A DNA stretch of 64,000 nucleotides from NCBI GenBank assembly GCA_911728455.2, contig OU452228.1:8048129-8112128 (forward strand), read 5' to 3'. A program made the position numbers and the translations under genes. Position 1 is the stretch's first letter; every line of letters begins with the position of its first letter. This document shows positions 23,936 through 34,796 of the stretch, in pieces. This stretch comes from Marthasterias glacialis (Eukaryota > Echinodermata > Asteroidea > Forcipulatida > Asteriidae). The notes under the pieces were generated by a model that saw only the letters and a program-made list of their open reading frames with translations, was not told where the DNA came from and searched no databases.

Positions 23936-26900
23936 GTGGCTATTATAGGCACAACAATGTGAACAGCTTAAAATGATATTTTGTCCCTGTGTGTAATACG
24001 TTTGCTTGCGTTCGTCACAAGTTTAAAAAGGACATTACCATTCTAACAAATTCTTATTTCATTACATCTCGCTTGAAATGCTAAAAATATTTGAAGTTCC
24101 AACCACGTTGTAATTGTATTTCAGTTCCCCGACCTTAAGATACGCGCGTCATCGTGTACTTTGAGTATGTGCGAAGGAAACCAGCACAATGAGGTAATTT
24201 AATCCAACGGATTACACTAATGTTTGAACTATTCTACACATATATTGACAACCTTTATGCAATTTCCGCACTTGAATTCATCATTGGATTACGATCCTTT
24301 CAGCATTTTGAAAAGCCGGTCTCTTCACTTTCCCAAGTCCGCGGACGTTATTTAATTCCCCCGGTGGTGAACTCACAACATGTAATTAATTTACGGGCAG
24401 GTTACCGACATCTTAGACGTAGGAATCGTCAATGTTTTTCTTATAATTTGTTTTAACTTTTAAAGAAAAATGTGTTATTTCGGTCCGGTTTGTGGCATTC
24501 CCTCCTAGTGGAATCTAGTTATTGTTGGGTTTTGACTGGGTGGGTTATGGAGTGTTGTCTACCTTTCGTCTGGCCTGTTGATGCACTTGTCTGCTCTTGA
24601 TTTAAATCAAAACCACGGTCTTGGTTGTTCTGGTCATCAACAATATCAAGCTATTGACAGGTTTGTCAGTTCACCTGTGTACGCTGTTACAATTTTAAAT
24701 CATGATTATCATGCAAGAGAAGACACCAGGGTGTTATTGCTTCCTGTCTTGCTGTTATCGTGTGTGTGTGTGTTTAATATTGAAGCAGTATTGGATAGAG
24801 GTTTGCGATAACTGGCACCACAAGGACAAACCTCACGCTGAATCGGATCGAGGTCCAGATAATCGTCTAATGGTCATTTCGGCTAGTCTAGTCGGCTTCA
24901 TGCGCTGTTGCAGAATCTAGTTCACTGAGTGGCATTGGTGCTCAGATGTGAGCCGAAAATCTACGTTTCATCCTGCCGGTTTTTGTCATCATCAGAAGAT
25001 TGCATGTTTTGTATTTTTATACGTCATTGGCAATTGTTAATGACATATTTTTAATGAAATGCTTGTCAGTCGAGATATCCGTCTACGTGGCTCATTAGTA
25101 TTTTAAAAACACTGAATAATTTCAGTGGACTTTTTTGTTTATGTTTTAAGTTTTGTTTAATTCAACATTTATTTTCCCAATCGACAAGGCGAATATCATA
25201 CCATGCCCACAGGATATTATCTAACTCCTTTCTATCACCGACGAGCCCCTATTACCCCGAGAAATGAATTACTTTCCATCCCTAAGTCGTACTTTCCTAT
25301 TACTGGAACTCGTGTCCAGCCTGTTTCTTCCGATAACTCAGTCATCAAGAGCTCGATGATGCATGCGTCCTTGAGCAAGACACTTAGCCACAATTGCACC
25401 CCCCCACAAGAGATAATTTGGGCTTCTGGAGGCTAGGGTGGAAAAAGAAGGGAAAAAAGGGATGGACTTGTTTGATTAGCCTTTTAGCGACTAAAAATTG
25501 TGACAGCTTGCAACTCACATAAAAGGTTTATTATCACGACCTTTTCGCACTGAGATTTGTCCGAGATCCCTAAGGAAAATATCTCAAGTATGGGTTTGAA
25601 TCTGCGCCTTAGCACCACATCGACTCCGACGGGAAATGATTAGTATTGGTACACGAGGCGGGTTAACGGAGGCGCTTGAAGAAGTCGACTTGGTTTGTTT
25701 TTGCTTTACAGAACAAGTCTGAATCGAGCAATGACCATCTGTGGCATCTATTAATCTGCAGATTAAATCTGGACCTAGTAGATGTGGATTTACTATGCGA
25801 GGGATTGTTTCCTAGATACAGGACTCCGCAATCTGATTGTCTCTTCAAAGATTAATGCCGTCACCCGGGAGAATTGTAATTCGGATCATATCATAAAATA
25901 ACAATACGAAGCTATTTTGTTCACCCAATGCACTGTCGTAATATACGAAGATTTCCTAAACCGATAGGTCATTCCTAGATACTCGAAACGTAACACCACT
26001 GTGTGCTGTCTAACGACAGGGGTGACCTCCCTTTTGGATAACTTTTGAGATATTTCCCCTGAAATCTCTTTGCGGTCTTTCTCAGAGATATGTCTCTATC
26101 TAATGTATGGCGCTATTTCTGCGTGATTGTCAAGGAAATGACTAAACTGGGATGGGCTGCACCTAGACAATTAAGTGTTGATGGATGTGCCTCTAACATG
26201 AATATTGCATATTAGTTTTTGTAGGCCCACAACCTTTCTAAGATGTGTATACGTAAAAACCCTTTAAACAAAATTTTATTCAGGCTACGTTTTAATGTAT
26301 ATAGCTTTGTGATGTTTTTAATATGGTGACTTTAGGCAACGACGTCCCATCTGTCCTAGTAAAGGTGGTTTGAACAAAGCAATAGCCCGGGCAAAAATCC
26401 ACACCCGCCGTCTCTTTCCTCCCCTTCCCCCCGTGTTTAAATGATGGTTTGCCCGTCAACACCTCGGAGGCACGGGAGGGAAAAGATTCGACTGTAGTAG
26501 TCTGGGGGTTGCAACCTGCTCGAGAATTGTGCGAGGTTGTCTGCTCCTCTCCGATTGCTCTTTCTAATCGATTCTCATTATTGACTTTCACCTCCTCATT
26601 TTCAAAAGTGCTCGACGGTTACGTTACGTGTCAGTGTAAGTGAGCTGTTTCGGATGCTGATGCGTTTTGGGGTTTGAGGTGGTGGGGGAAATAAGAGGAC
26701 TAGGCTACTTAAAGATATCAGACAGCATTCGTTAATCGTGAAATCTATGTGCGGTCGGATTCCACGCCTTCAAACTTGCTAGATGTGCAGCACGTATCAA
26801 AAGTCCTCGAGAATAGCTGTTGTCAGAAATGGTACTATTTTTAATCTTTAATGTAATTTGAAGAGAACTCTTTTTCCCAATTCACCGATGGATAGAAAAA

Positions 26901-27067
26901 TAGTGCAGTGCATTTGTTATAATTATTTATTACTGTATAAGTTCCTCGTGAGCTGAATAGAGTTGTGGTTAAAGATTTCGATGGTTAGTTGAGAAGTACG
27001 AAGACCTATGATTGAATGATGGTATAAATCATTCTCACGACAAAATTTTTTGAAACATTACCCACAC
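23936..27067. other. Intergenic, no gene seen
   Basis: No exon supported. Open frames at 24220, 24578, 25203 and 26449 are short and featureless. Confidence 0.5.
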
Positions 27068-27495
27068 TTGGCGGGTCGTGGCCGAACGAATAAGAACACC
27101 GGACTCAAGCTCCGGTGTTTCTGATCAGCAGAGTCGGGTTCGAGTCCCGGTCGTGACGCTTGTGTCCTTAAGCAAGACTCTTAACCATTATTTCTGCGTC
27201 CTTCAGATGAAACGTAAAGCTGTATGTCACGTGTGTTGTGTAATGCACGTTAAAGAACCCAGTGCAGTTATCGTAAAGAGAAGGGGTTCGCCCCAGTGTT
27301 CCTGGTTTGATCGGCTGCAAATTGCGCCACAGCACCTTGTAAACCGTTACATGGCGCCAGGAACAGGTCTCATACTTCAAAACTAACTCTGCGTATCTTG
27401 CAGGACAAAAGCACAGTGCTTTGAGAAACCCATCTGGTGTGATAAAGCGCTACATGAGAACTGCGTAAAATTATTGTTGTTGTTGTTGTTATTGT
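27068..27495 (+). repeat. Full-length tRNA-Leu-derived SINE
   Basis: The head is tRNA-like. The A box TGGCCGAACGAATAAG is at 27079-27094. The anticodon stem CCGGA/TCCGG encloses loop CTCAAGC (anticodon CAA, 27106-27108, Leu-type). A short variable arm follows, and the B box GGTTCGAGTCC is at 27137-27147. The acceptor stem does not pair properly, so this is a pseudo-tRNA. The body has the 'TGTAATGCACGTTAAAGAACCCAGTG' type core (about 27240-27266; widespread in invertebrate SINEs, from memory) and a 3' part with GCACCTTGTAAACC and AAAGCGCTACATGAGAAC, ending in (TTG)n at 27474-27492. Fragments of the same family lie at 44411-44582 and 45057-45128 on the minus strand. Pol III transcription from the A/B boxes is expected for such elements. 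Confidence 0.88.
27079..27147 (+). promoter_or_regulatory. Internal Pol III promoter (A and B boxes) of the SINE
   Basis: A box at 27079-27094 and B box at 27137-27147 fit tRNA-type consensus and spacing. They could also be read as a tRNA gene, but the acceptor arms do not pair and the SINE body follows directly. Confidence 0.7.
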
Positions 27496-28589
27496 ACTGT
27501 CCCACAATGTTTCAAAGAGAGCAAGTACCAGTACATACCAGTAGACAATCATGGTGTTTTCATAATGATATGAATCAATGTATCAACCCATGGCTTTGAT
27601 GCAAAAACAGTCTGGTGTCTTTGTAGGAATACGAATTGGAATTCCATTGCATATCACAACGTGACAAACGTCTGTAGGTCTATGTGCTACACCGGTTCTG
27701 TGTCTTTAGTCTCATCTTTAACGTTCTTCTTCGATTGTGTGTCATGTATACTTTCAAGTGAAATGGACTGACATTAATAAGTCTGAAATGATCAAGTTAT
27801 TTTGGGAAACGCATATTGGTTAATATGTGTTTCAGCACTTTTTCGTTCAACGAGAGAAGATGTTCCTGCACTGCTCTATTGAGTGGTCAACGCAGCGTTG
27901 CCTAAAGTGACAATAATGTCGACCTGTTCAAGTACTCTATACGTGAAAATATCAAGAAACTGTCCACACCAGTATCTGGGTCAATTATAACAACTGGGCT
28001 AGATTCAAGAGTACAGGAATGTCAAAGCGCAAGGTTCCTACAAAATGTGATGTCACCGTGGTCACACGACATCAAACTGGTTATGTCTTGAGTTTTTTTT
28101 TTTTTTTTTTTTTTTTGTTCTCTGGTTTACAGGAGAGGGTTCACAAGTCGGTCAAAGGTCTGACCTAGATCAAGAAAGTCTGAATTAACATCGACTATTT
28201 TCTGAGTGATCAGGCGTTGGGTTCATAAGAGTAAAATTAACGGTTGTACATAGCCGGATCATTAAATTAAAGATGTACCGCAATTAGCAAAGTGACCTTT
28301 CCAGCATTGTAGTATTCCTGAAAACAAGCACCCCAAAACCACTATTTGGTAAAGTCTGTTTTTTGTTGTACTTAAAGGGTATAGTAAAGGAACAAGTCTG
28401 AGTGGAACATCTGCCCTGGATTGATTCCGGGTCAATCTTCACATAACCCACAAGGGTCATCTTGCTCCCTCTGGTTCATTGTCTGACCTCCAGAATAGTC
28501 TATTGACGCATATCGTTTCCGGGTCAAAGCGAGGCCGCTCCCTGACCTCAAGCAGTGGCATTCATTTCACTTTCCGGATGCACCACACC
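27496..28589. other. Intergenic, no gene seen
   Basis: Holds a run of about 24 T at 28094-28117. No exon seen. Confidence 0.5.
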
Positions 28590-29045
28590 AAATAAGATCG
28601 CCATAGCAAATAATCACAAATATTTTAAAGTCTCTCAGCCTCTTGAAATTAAACTCAATGTATTTGCTGACAACTGAACTTATTTTCTTCTTTTCACATT
28701 GTGTTAGATTAGCCGTTGAATGATGTGAATATGCTCATCCACTAAAATGAACACACCCCGACCGAGTGAACTTGGCCAGACTCCATCTTGGAAAAAGCAG
28801 ACCTGTCAGTAAAATATGGCAATTTTTTTATTTTTATTTATTTTTATTTTTTTTCATAGAGTACCAATGTTCCTAAAAATGCCCCAGGTTAAAAGTTACC
28901 AACCTCTGTGCACAATATTGAAAATTCTTATATTGAAAAACTATCCCTACAAAAAGCAATGATCTTCAACTCATCGATTTTTACACAAAAAGTTGTGGGC
29001 TTCCAAATTATTCATGAGGCTTCGCGCATGATTTCTTGTTGCTAA
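28590..29045. repeat. Dispersed repeat family R1, copy 3 (diverged)
   Basis: Same order of landmarks as 6850-7345: AGTCTCTCAGCCTCT, AACTGAACTTATTTTC, TTAGCCGTTGA, TTGGCCAGACTC, CCCCAGGTTAAAAGTTACCAAC, AAAAAGTTGTGGG, ATGAGGCTTCGCGCATG. It is interrupted by an A/T-rich expansion at 28825-28856. Confidence 0.7.
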
Positions 29046-29491
29046 AGGGAGTTTCGTTGCCAGTAATCCTGATCCATGGTTGAACCACCTCTCCGTGACA
29101 GAGGAACCTAAGAATAATGTGGGAGCGTCAAGATTGCTTAACGAGAGAGAAGACAATCCAAAGTTAACAAACGTCGCGGACAATTCTACGTGAATCAGCA
29201 GCTTAACTGTGCGTTATCATTATGTAGTCACTCCATCCCATAAAGTAGCCTCGTCGTCGTCTGAGGTCTGTTCTTTTCGTGCAGTGCAAGGTGGTAAAGC
29301 ACGTGGCCACGAATGAAATGAAGCTTAAGTAGTTCGGTTATAAACACTTATTTTAAAGCTGTCAGTTTTGTCAAGAATTTCTTTTCAAACAACTCTTTGA
29401 AAAAAAGTAAAGGTACAGGCCTTTTTTAGTGATCGTAGAATAGGGCTCTGAAGGGCCTGATTGTGACATTGAATTATTGTTTCTGCTTTAA

Positions 29492-29853
29492 AGCCCCAGC
29501 TCGACATTAGTAAACTGACTGTAAATGCTTCCATTCTTTGCACAAATCAAGATATTTGTAATAAAACCAACCTGAGAAAATGTCTGCTCATTTCGTTGTT
29601 TCATTTGCGAGAAAACGGTAAAATGCATCCAGCATTTTTGTAGGCATTCCTATTGGCAGAGTTTTTGGTCTCACTGAAACAATAACTAATTTGGGATCTT
29701 ATTTCTCATTTATTATTTAAAACGATGACACTTCAGGCAGGAATATTTCAAGGAAACTTTTGTTCTGCCATCATTATCTTTATACCATGTAAAGTATATG
29801 TAAATCTGTGAACATTATTATGTTTTTCTGCTTACCAATGTTGAGCTGGGGCT
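29492..29853. mobile_element. 362-bp MITE with TTAA target sites
   Basis: Terminal inverted repeats AGCCCCAGCTCGACATTAGTAA (left) and its inverse TTACCAATGTTGAGCTGGGGCT (right) differ at two positions. TTAA flanks both ends exactly (29488-29491 and 29854-29857). TTAA duplication is diagnostic of piggyBac-type transposition. Canonical piggyBac ends start CCC, so the assignment to that superfamily is inference. No coding capacity. Confidence 0.82.
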
Positions 29854-31550
29854 TTAAGAATTTGAAGTTATTCTTATGGTAAGATCACCACACTTTATTA
29901 ATGGGAATGAACACTTGGCTATACTGCTCGATGTTCACACAAAAAAAAAGGTTTAACTCATGTTGACCCACTGCTCACTCGGTGTTGATTTTGCAAGATA
30001 ATCCTGAAAAAAGGGTAACCTTGCTGAAATCTTACTTTTGGAGAGCTTGGGTTACAATAACATTTTGTAAGACGCAGCAGCATAAAAGAAAATGAATCTC
30101 TTTTTCCTTCCAATGCAATATTCTGACAGTAGATCTATAAGTAGAATTCCAAGGAAACGGTTGATTTAAAGATTACAGCAAAGTATATATGGCCTATAGA
30201 GCCATAAGTTAAGCAGCAACTCGTTCGCAAACAACCGTTCGTGATAGAAGTTTACTTGTAAAATTGTATTGGTCTTTGACGAAGATATCGTATATAAACA
30301 AGCTGCCTGGAAGTCTGATCAGAGACACCATGGGACGGTAGTGGGTATGGATTTGCAAGCAAAATATTGATGTAACTCTGAAGCGTCTTGTGTCGATATA
30401 GGAAATGTCTGAACATTCAAATTGCGATCTTAACGCTAAGGCCAATGGATATGGTTGCTTCATACACTGTTTTCTTTTCCGCCCCTCAAGCTTTGAAAAG
30501 ACGTAAACACCTTAGCGGATATAAAGATATTTGGGTCATGCATTTTGATCGATGGGATAAACCCCGTCCTCAGATAATTTTGCCAACTTTGTTTCTTTTA
30601 GTATAAAGTGCAGGCCTAGACAAAAACACAACAACCCACACCGGGATTATAGAGTGCAGTCCAGCGATCTTGGATTCAAATGACCGAAAATCAAACCCAA
30701 GGATTTCAATTCCCGTGGAGATACCAAGCGAAATGTATATGGTATGCATGGATACTTAGTGTGCAATCCAATCAGGTACCGGTAAAGTATCTCTTTGTAC
30801 AAACATCTCTACAGGAGGCCTATCTGAAGAGATGCGCTAGCTCAAATTCCACCCGCAGCAGTGTTGCAGGCCGAGCACTAATCTACTGTTTTAAGCTGTT
30901 GTCGAGTTGCAACATGACAGACCGTAAATTAATATTTAACATAAAGTGTGTTCCACTATCATATTAATGGTTTTTTTTCCCGAACCAGCATCCAACAGCA
31001 CGAGAGCCCTTTATCACTTCTGAACCATTTGCAGATTTAGTGAGCTCTGAGCGTCTTAAGGTTGACTCTCGGCTTTCACCTTTCTTATTTACCACTCCTT
31101 ACACGTCTTAAAGCAATTGATGGATGTGTCGAGACGTTTATGACCGCCAGAGCCTACTTACAATCTCAACATGTGATGCGATATTTTTTTTTTGTAGAAT
31201 CAGAGCGAAGGAACGGTCAAACATTCTGATGAGAATGATGGAGATAGGTTACCCTATTGTCACGTTCTCACAACCGCCGGTAACTCGGGGCAATTTTGTA
31301 GAGCAGCCCCGATGGGGGCCTCTTCGCGGTCTTGTGATTAAACATGTTAGTCTTGAATAGGTGTTATTTTATGAGTACAACTAAATCATCAAATTTGGTC
31401 AGATTCACACAGGCTGAAGTACAGAGAAGTGCCGTACCAGATTAGACGATTGCCTCTTCTGGTTGAAGGACCAAATAGATCACAGTGTCATCTAAATAAT
31501 GGTCTTTTGAATTTAGATATCGCCATTTCCTCTTTTTGTTCAAGCTATTA
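29854..31550. other. Intergenic, no gene seen
   Basis: No supported exon. Open frames at 30209, 30388, 30680 and 31124 are short and featureless. Confidence 0.5.
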
Positions 31551-31722
31551 CACTGCAAAAAACTGGGGTGTTAAATTAACTCTCTTGGTATCTATGTATG
31601 ACAACACCAACATGGTGTTAGTTATCCCCATTGCTTTATCATTGGTCAAATTAACACCATGTCGGTGTTGTCACATATAGATACCTAGGAGTATCAATTT
31701 AACACCCCCAGTTTTTGCAGTG
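31551..31722. mobile_element. 172-bp CACTG-type fold-back MITE
   Basis: Left end CACTGCAAAAAACTGGGG and right end CCCCCAGTTTTTGCAGTG are inverse. The arms extend about 70 bp (shared GGTATCTAT, GACAACACC, CATGGTGTTA) and leave a short spacer. TA lies directly outside both ends (31549-31550, 31723-31724), as for the 4.47-kb element at 9605-14070, which also starts CACTG. Both may be mobilised by related machinery. Confidence 0.85.
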
Positions 31723-34308
31723 TATATTTTAGATGGGCCGCTACAATAGAACACCGTATTCGAAAATATCAGACTGAAAATACAGCTTGCATCTGCAACC
31801 GTCTTTCTCAGGACACACATGTGCCGAATCTCCATTTGCTGAAGCTACATAACGTAGATGCGAAATGCGGGCAGGTGATAGAAGTTGTTTTGCTTGCAGG
31901 CTTCAAAGGAAGTTTTGACAATTGACAGATTCCTCCGCGATTTGCAAATTGCCCCGAAGGCCGAGGGGAAAGAAAAGGGTTCCACGCGTCTGAGATTGCA
32001 TCCACCTAAGCAACAATCACGGCGGATTTTCGAGAAGAAGGGAAAAATGTATGAAAATATGCACATTTTGAAATGTGATACAACGTCTTATCTGAACCAA
32101 GATGTCTTATTCAAGGGGTTTTTCCTCTCCCCTCTTGCTGTTTGAGGCTCAAGACAAAAGGAAAATTAAACAAGGCATGGGAAGGAGGCTTGTGTTTGTT
32201 TCATGCATCTACGATTGGTTTGCTCACTTGACCTGAAAAGGGGGGGGGGGGGGAGAGAAAAAGCACTATATCTTGACAGGCTTTTTAGCCCGAGGTTCCT
32301 GCAACGGAAGCTACCCGAAAGCGCGGCCTTCCCCACGCTTCTACATCGGATACTGGGCATGCCTTAACTTGAAAATTGATTTTGTTTTACCGTGTTTTGC
32401 TTTCCTCCAACGCATTACTTATTGAATCCAGTTTGTAAATGATTTATTTTTTTTCTCTCTGGAAAGGGCATGAGAAACAAACAGAACGGGAATTTGTTGT
32501 TCGCTCGATATGTCCCCTTCTACACTCATACAACCAAATCAATGTATTATGCATAATGTATACTTGCGGAAGTACTGAGATATCCAATCAGCTTTTTATT
32601 CTGATTCTATCAGGATTTGAAGAAGGCTGCTTACAGAGATATTGAATCATTATTATGTATCCTTAACGACAATCGACAATCCATTGTGGTCTGAATTGTG
32701 TCAGCCGATTTTTTTTCCTTCTCTCTCCTGTTGTTACAACAACGCTTTGCAAACATCTTACTAGATTCCTGGTTTGACTGTTGCCTCAACAAACCTCTGA
32801 ATTCCTAAAAGGAGGACAAAAAAAAATATCAAAAAAATTACTAATCCAGAGCGACATCAAGAAATATCCATCTCGCCACCCCTTTCGCTCTATTTTTTTA
32901 ACAGTTTTAAAAACAAACTGGATCAGCTGGCGAAATATAAGAAGCTACACTGTCATTGGGTTGAATCGAGGCTGTTTTCTTTCTGGTGTTTTCCTTGTCT
33001 CGTGCTATTTATTCAGAGGATTGTTTAAGATACTGTTCGTATTTTTAGATACACGGCACGCACGATGGTAGTGGTTCTACGTGGAGCAAACAAGTCCTCA
33101 TATTTCGTTATCCCGAAATGTAATAGTAGCAGCATAATACTTTCCGTTTGAAACATGTCTGAAACTCTGCAGTTTTTTAAAAGGGATTGTAAATCATTTC
33201 AACTATAGTTTTCAAAACAAATAGCCTACAGATAATGTTAAAAAATCTGTTTACAGAGGCGTTCATATGTCGGTTTATGCAGCGTATGACGAAATAACGA
33301 ATGCAAGTTGTTTTTCTTCTACTCATACTGATCGAGACGTCGACCAACAGTTCTTTTCAGAGCGACTCATTAGAGAAATTATTGACGTGGTGTCACCCCC
33401 AAAAATTTCTTTCCAGACTGCTTTCCTGCATCACGAAGTTTAACATCCAAATCATGAGATGTTTCTCAGGTGTGAGCATAGCTCTTTGGATCACGAGGCA
33501 ACCAACCAACAAAATGTTGTCCATCCTAAAAAAAAAAAAAAAACCCCGGATACTTTCAACTTTCTAAACTCAACCCGTTTCTCCGTTTATACGAGGATTT
33601 GATTTGCGACGGCAGGTATATAGATGGCTCTGCAAGACACGGACTTTGCTTTTGTTTGTCAGTTTCGACCAAGGGATCCGATGGGAAACGGACAGATGTT
33701 CTTGGAAGTCTCGGGTTCCATTACAAGTCTCGTATTGACCATACCCTTCTTCAAACAAAGTCTACAAGGAGAAATGCAACACAAGAAAAAGGGAGATGGC
33801 AAGCTTGAAACCGCGGCTGGATAACTAGAAACGTTGGGACACTTTACGTGTGTTGATTCAGGCCATCCCGTATTAACTGAGGGTATACACGGGCAGTTGT
33901 GCTGATGCAGCTATTAGTCAACCGAAAGAGGGGAAGGACTTGCCGTCTACCTTTACAACATCATAGACCTAACTTACCCGAGTTGTGTTTCTCACCCCCT
34001 GTTTGTTTCTGAATCCACCCACCCCTTTTGAGATAAAATAAGCCATTGGCGATAGCGTGACACACGGGCAGAAAGTTTTGATACGAGACTAAATTGCATC
34101 ACTAGTTGGTGCAGCCCAGTTTGTTATATCAGGTAATCGATGCAACCATTTTTTTATATATAAAGTCAGCTTATAATTAAAAGAAAATGATCGTCTGCCA
34201 ACTCGTGTAGGTTGCTATACATGAAGTTCCGCTGCAGCTTTCACGTTGCAAAACGTGAATTAAACACGCTCTTTCCCCATGATCAGTCCAATAAGTGAGT
34301 CTACAGTG
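31723..34308. other. Intergenic, no gene seen
   Basis: Simple repeats only: poly-G at about 32240-32253 and poly-A at 33529-33543. Opposite-strand open frames at 33570-33824 overlap and lack motifs. Confidence 0.5.
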
Positions 34309-34796
34309 CAGGCGCGGTTTTGGAGCTAGTATTTTTATTTTATTTTATTTTTTTTTTGGGGGGGGGGGGCTAGACCCTTCGCACGTGATGTGACGTCACC
34401 ATCTAACTTTCGCTGCTGCTATTTCATTTTGGGCGTCGAAAAGCAACCTATTTATGCAGCGCATTTTTCAAGCACCGCGTTTTTCCAACATTAAATATGG
34501 TTCCGTAAACATTTAACCGTACACGGAGTATCTGGACCAAGACTATGATATAAAGTGACAAGGACAGTGCAAATGATCATACACTATTTATTTGAATTTT
34601 TAATGAAGATCCAGTAGTTTCAAGCTATATCTTTTTTTTCTTTTCTTGCATTATTATTATTATTATCATTATTATTATTATTATTATTATTTTTTATATT
34701 TATTATTTATTTATTTATTTATATTTTTTGAGGGGGGAGGGGCTAGACAAAAGCCCCCAGCCCCCCCCCCCCCCCAAAACGGCGCCTGTTACAGCG
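34301..34796. mobile_element. 480-bp hAT-like MITE
   Basis: The element spans 34309-34788. Ends CAGGCGCGGTTTTGG and CCAAAACGGCGCCTG are near-inverse, beginning with CAGG as in many hAT elements. The 8-bp flanks CTACAGTG and TTACAGCG agree at 6 of 8 positions, consistent with a decayed 8-bp duplication. Inside are mirrored poly-T/poly-G blocks with GGGGCTAGAC (34355-34378 and 34729-34748) and a (TTA)n stretch at about 34650-34692. No transposase. Confidence 0.68.

Noticed and set aside
27070..27155. Functional tRNA-Leu gene
   Set aside because: The A and B boxes and anticodon stem are good, but the acceptor arms do not pair and the sequence runs directly into a SINE body with a (TTG)n tail.
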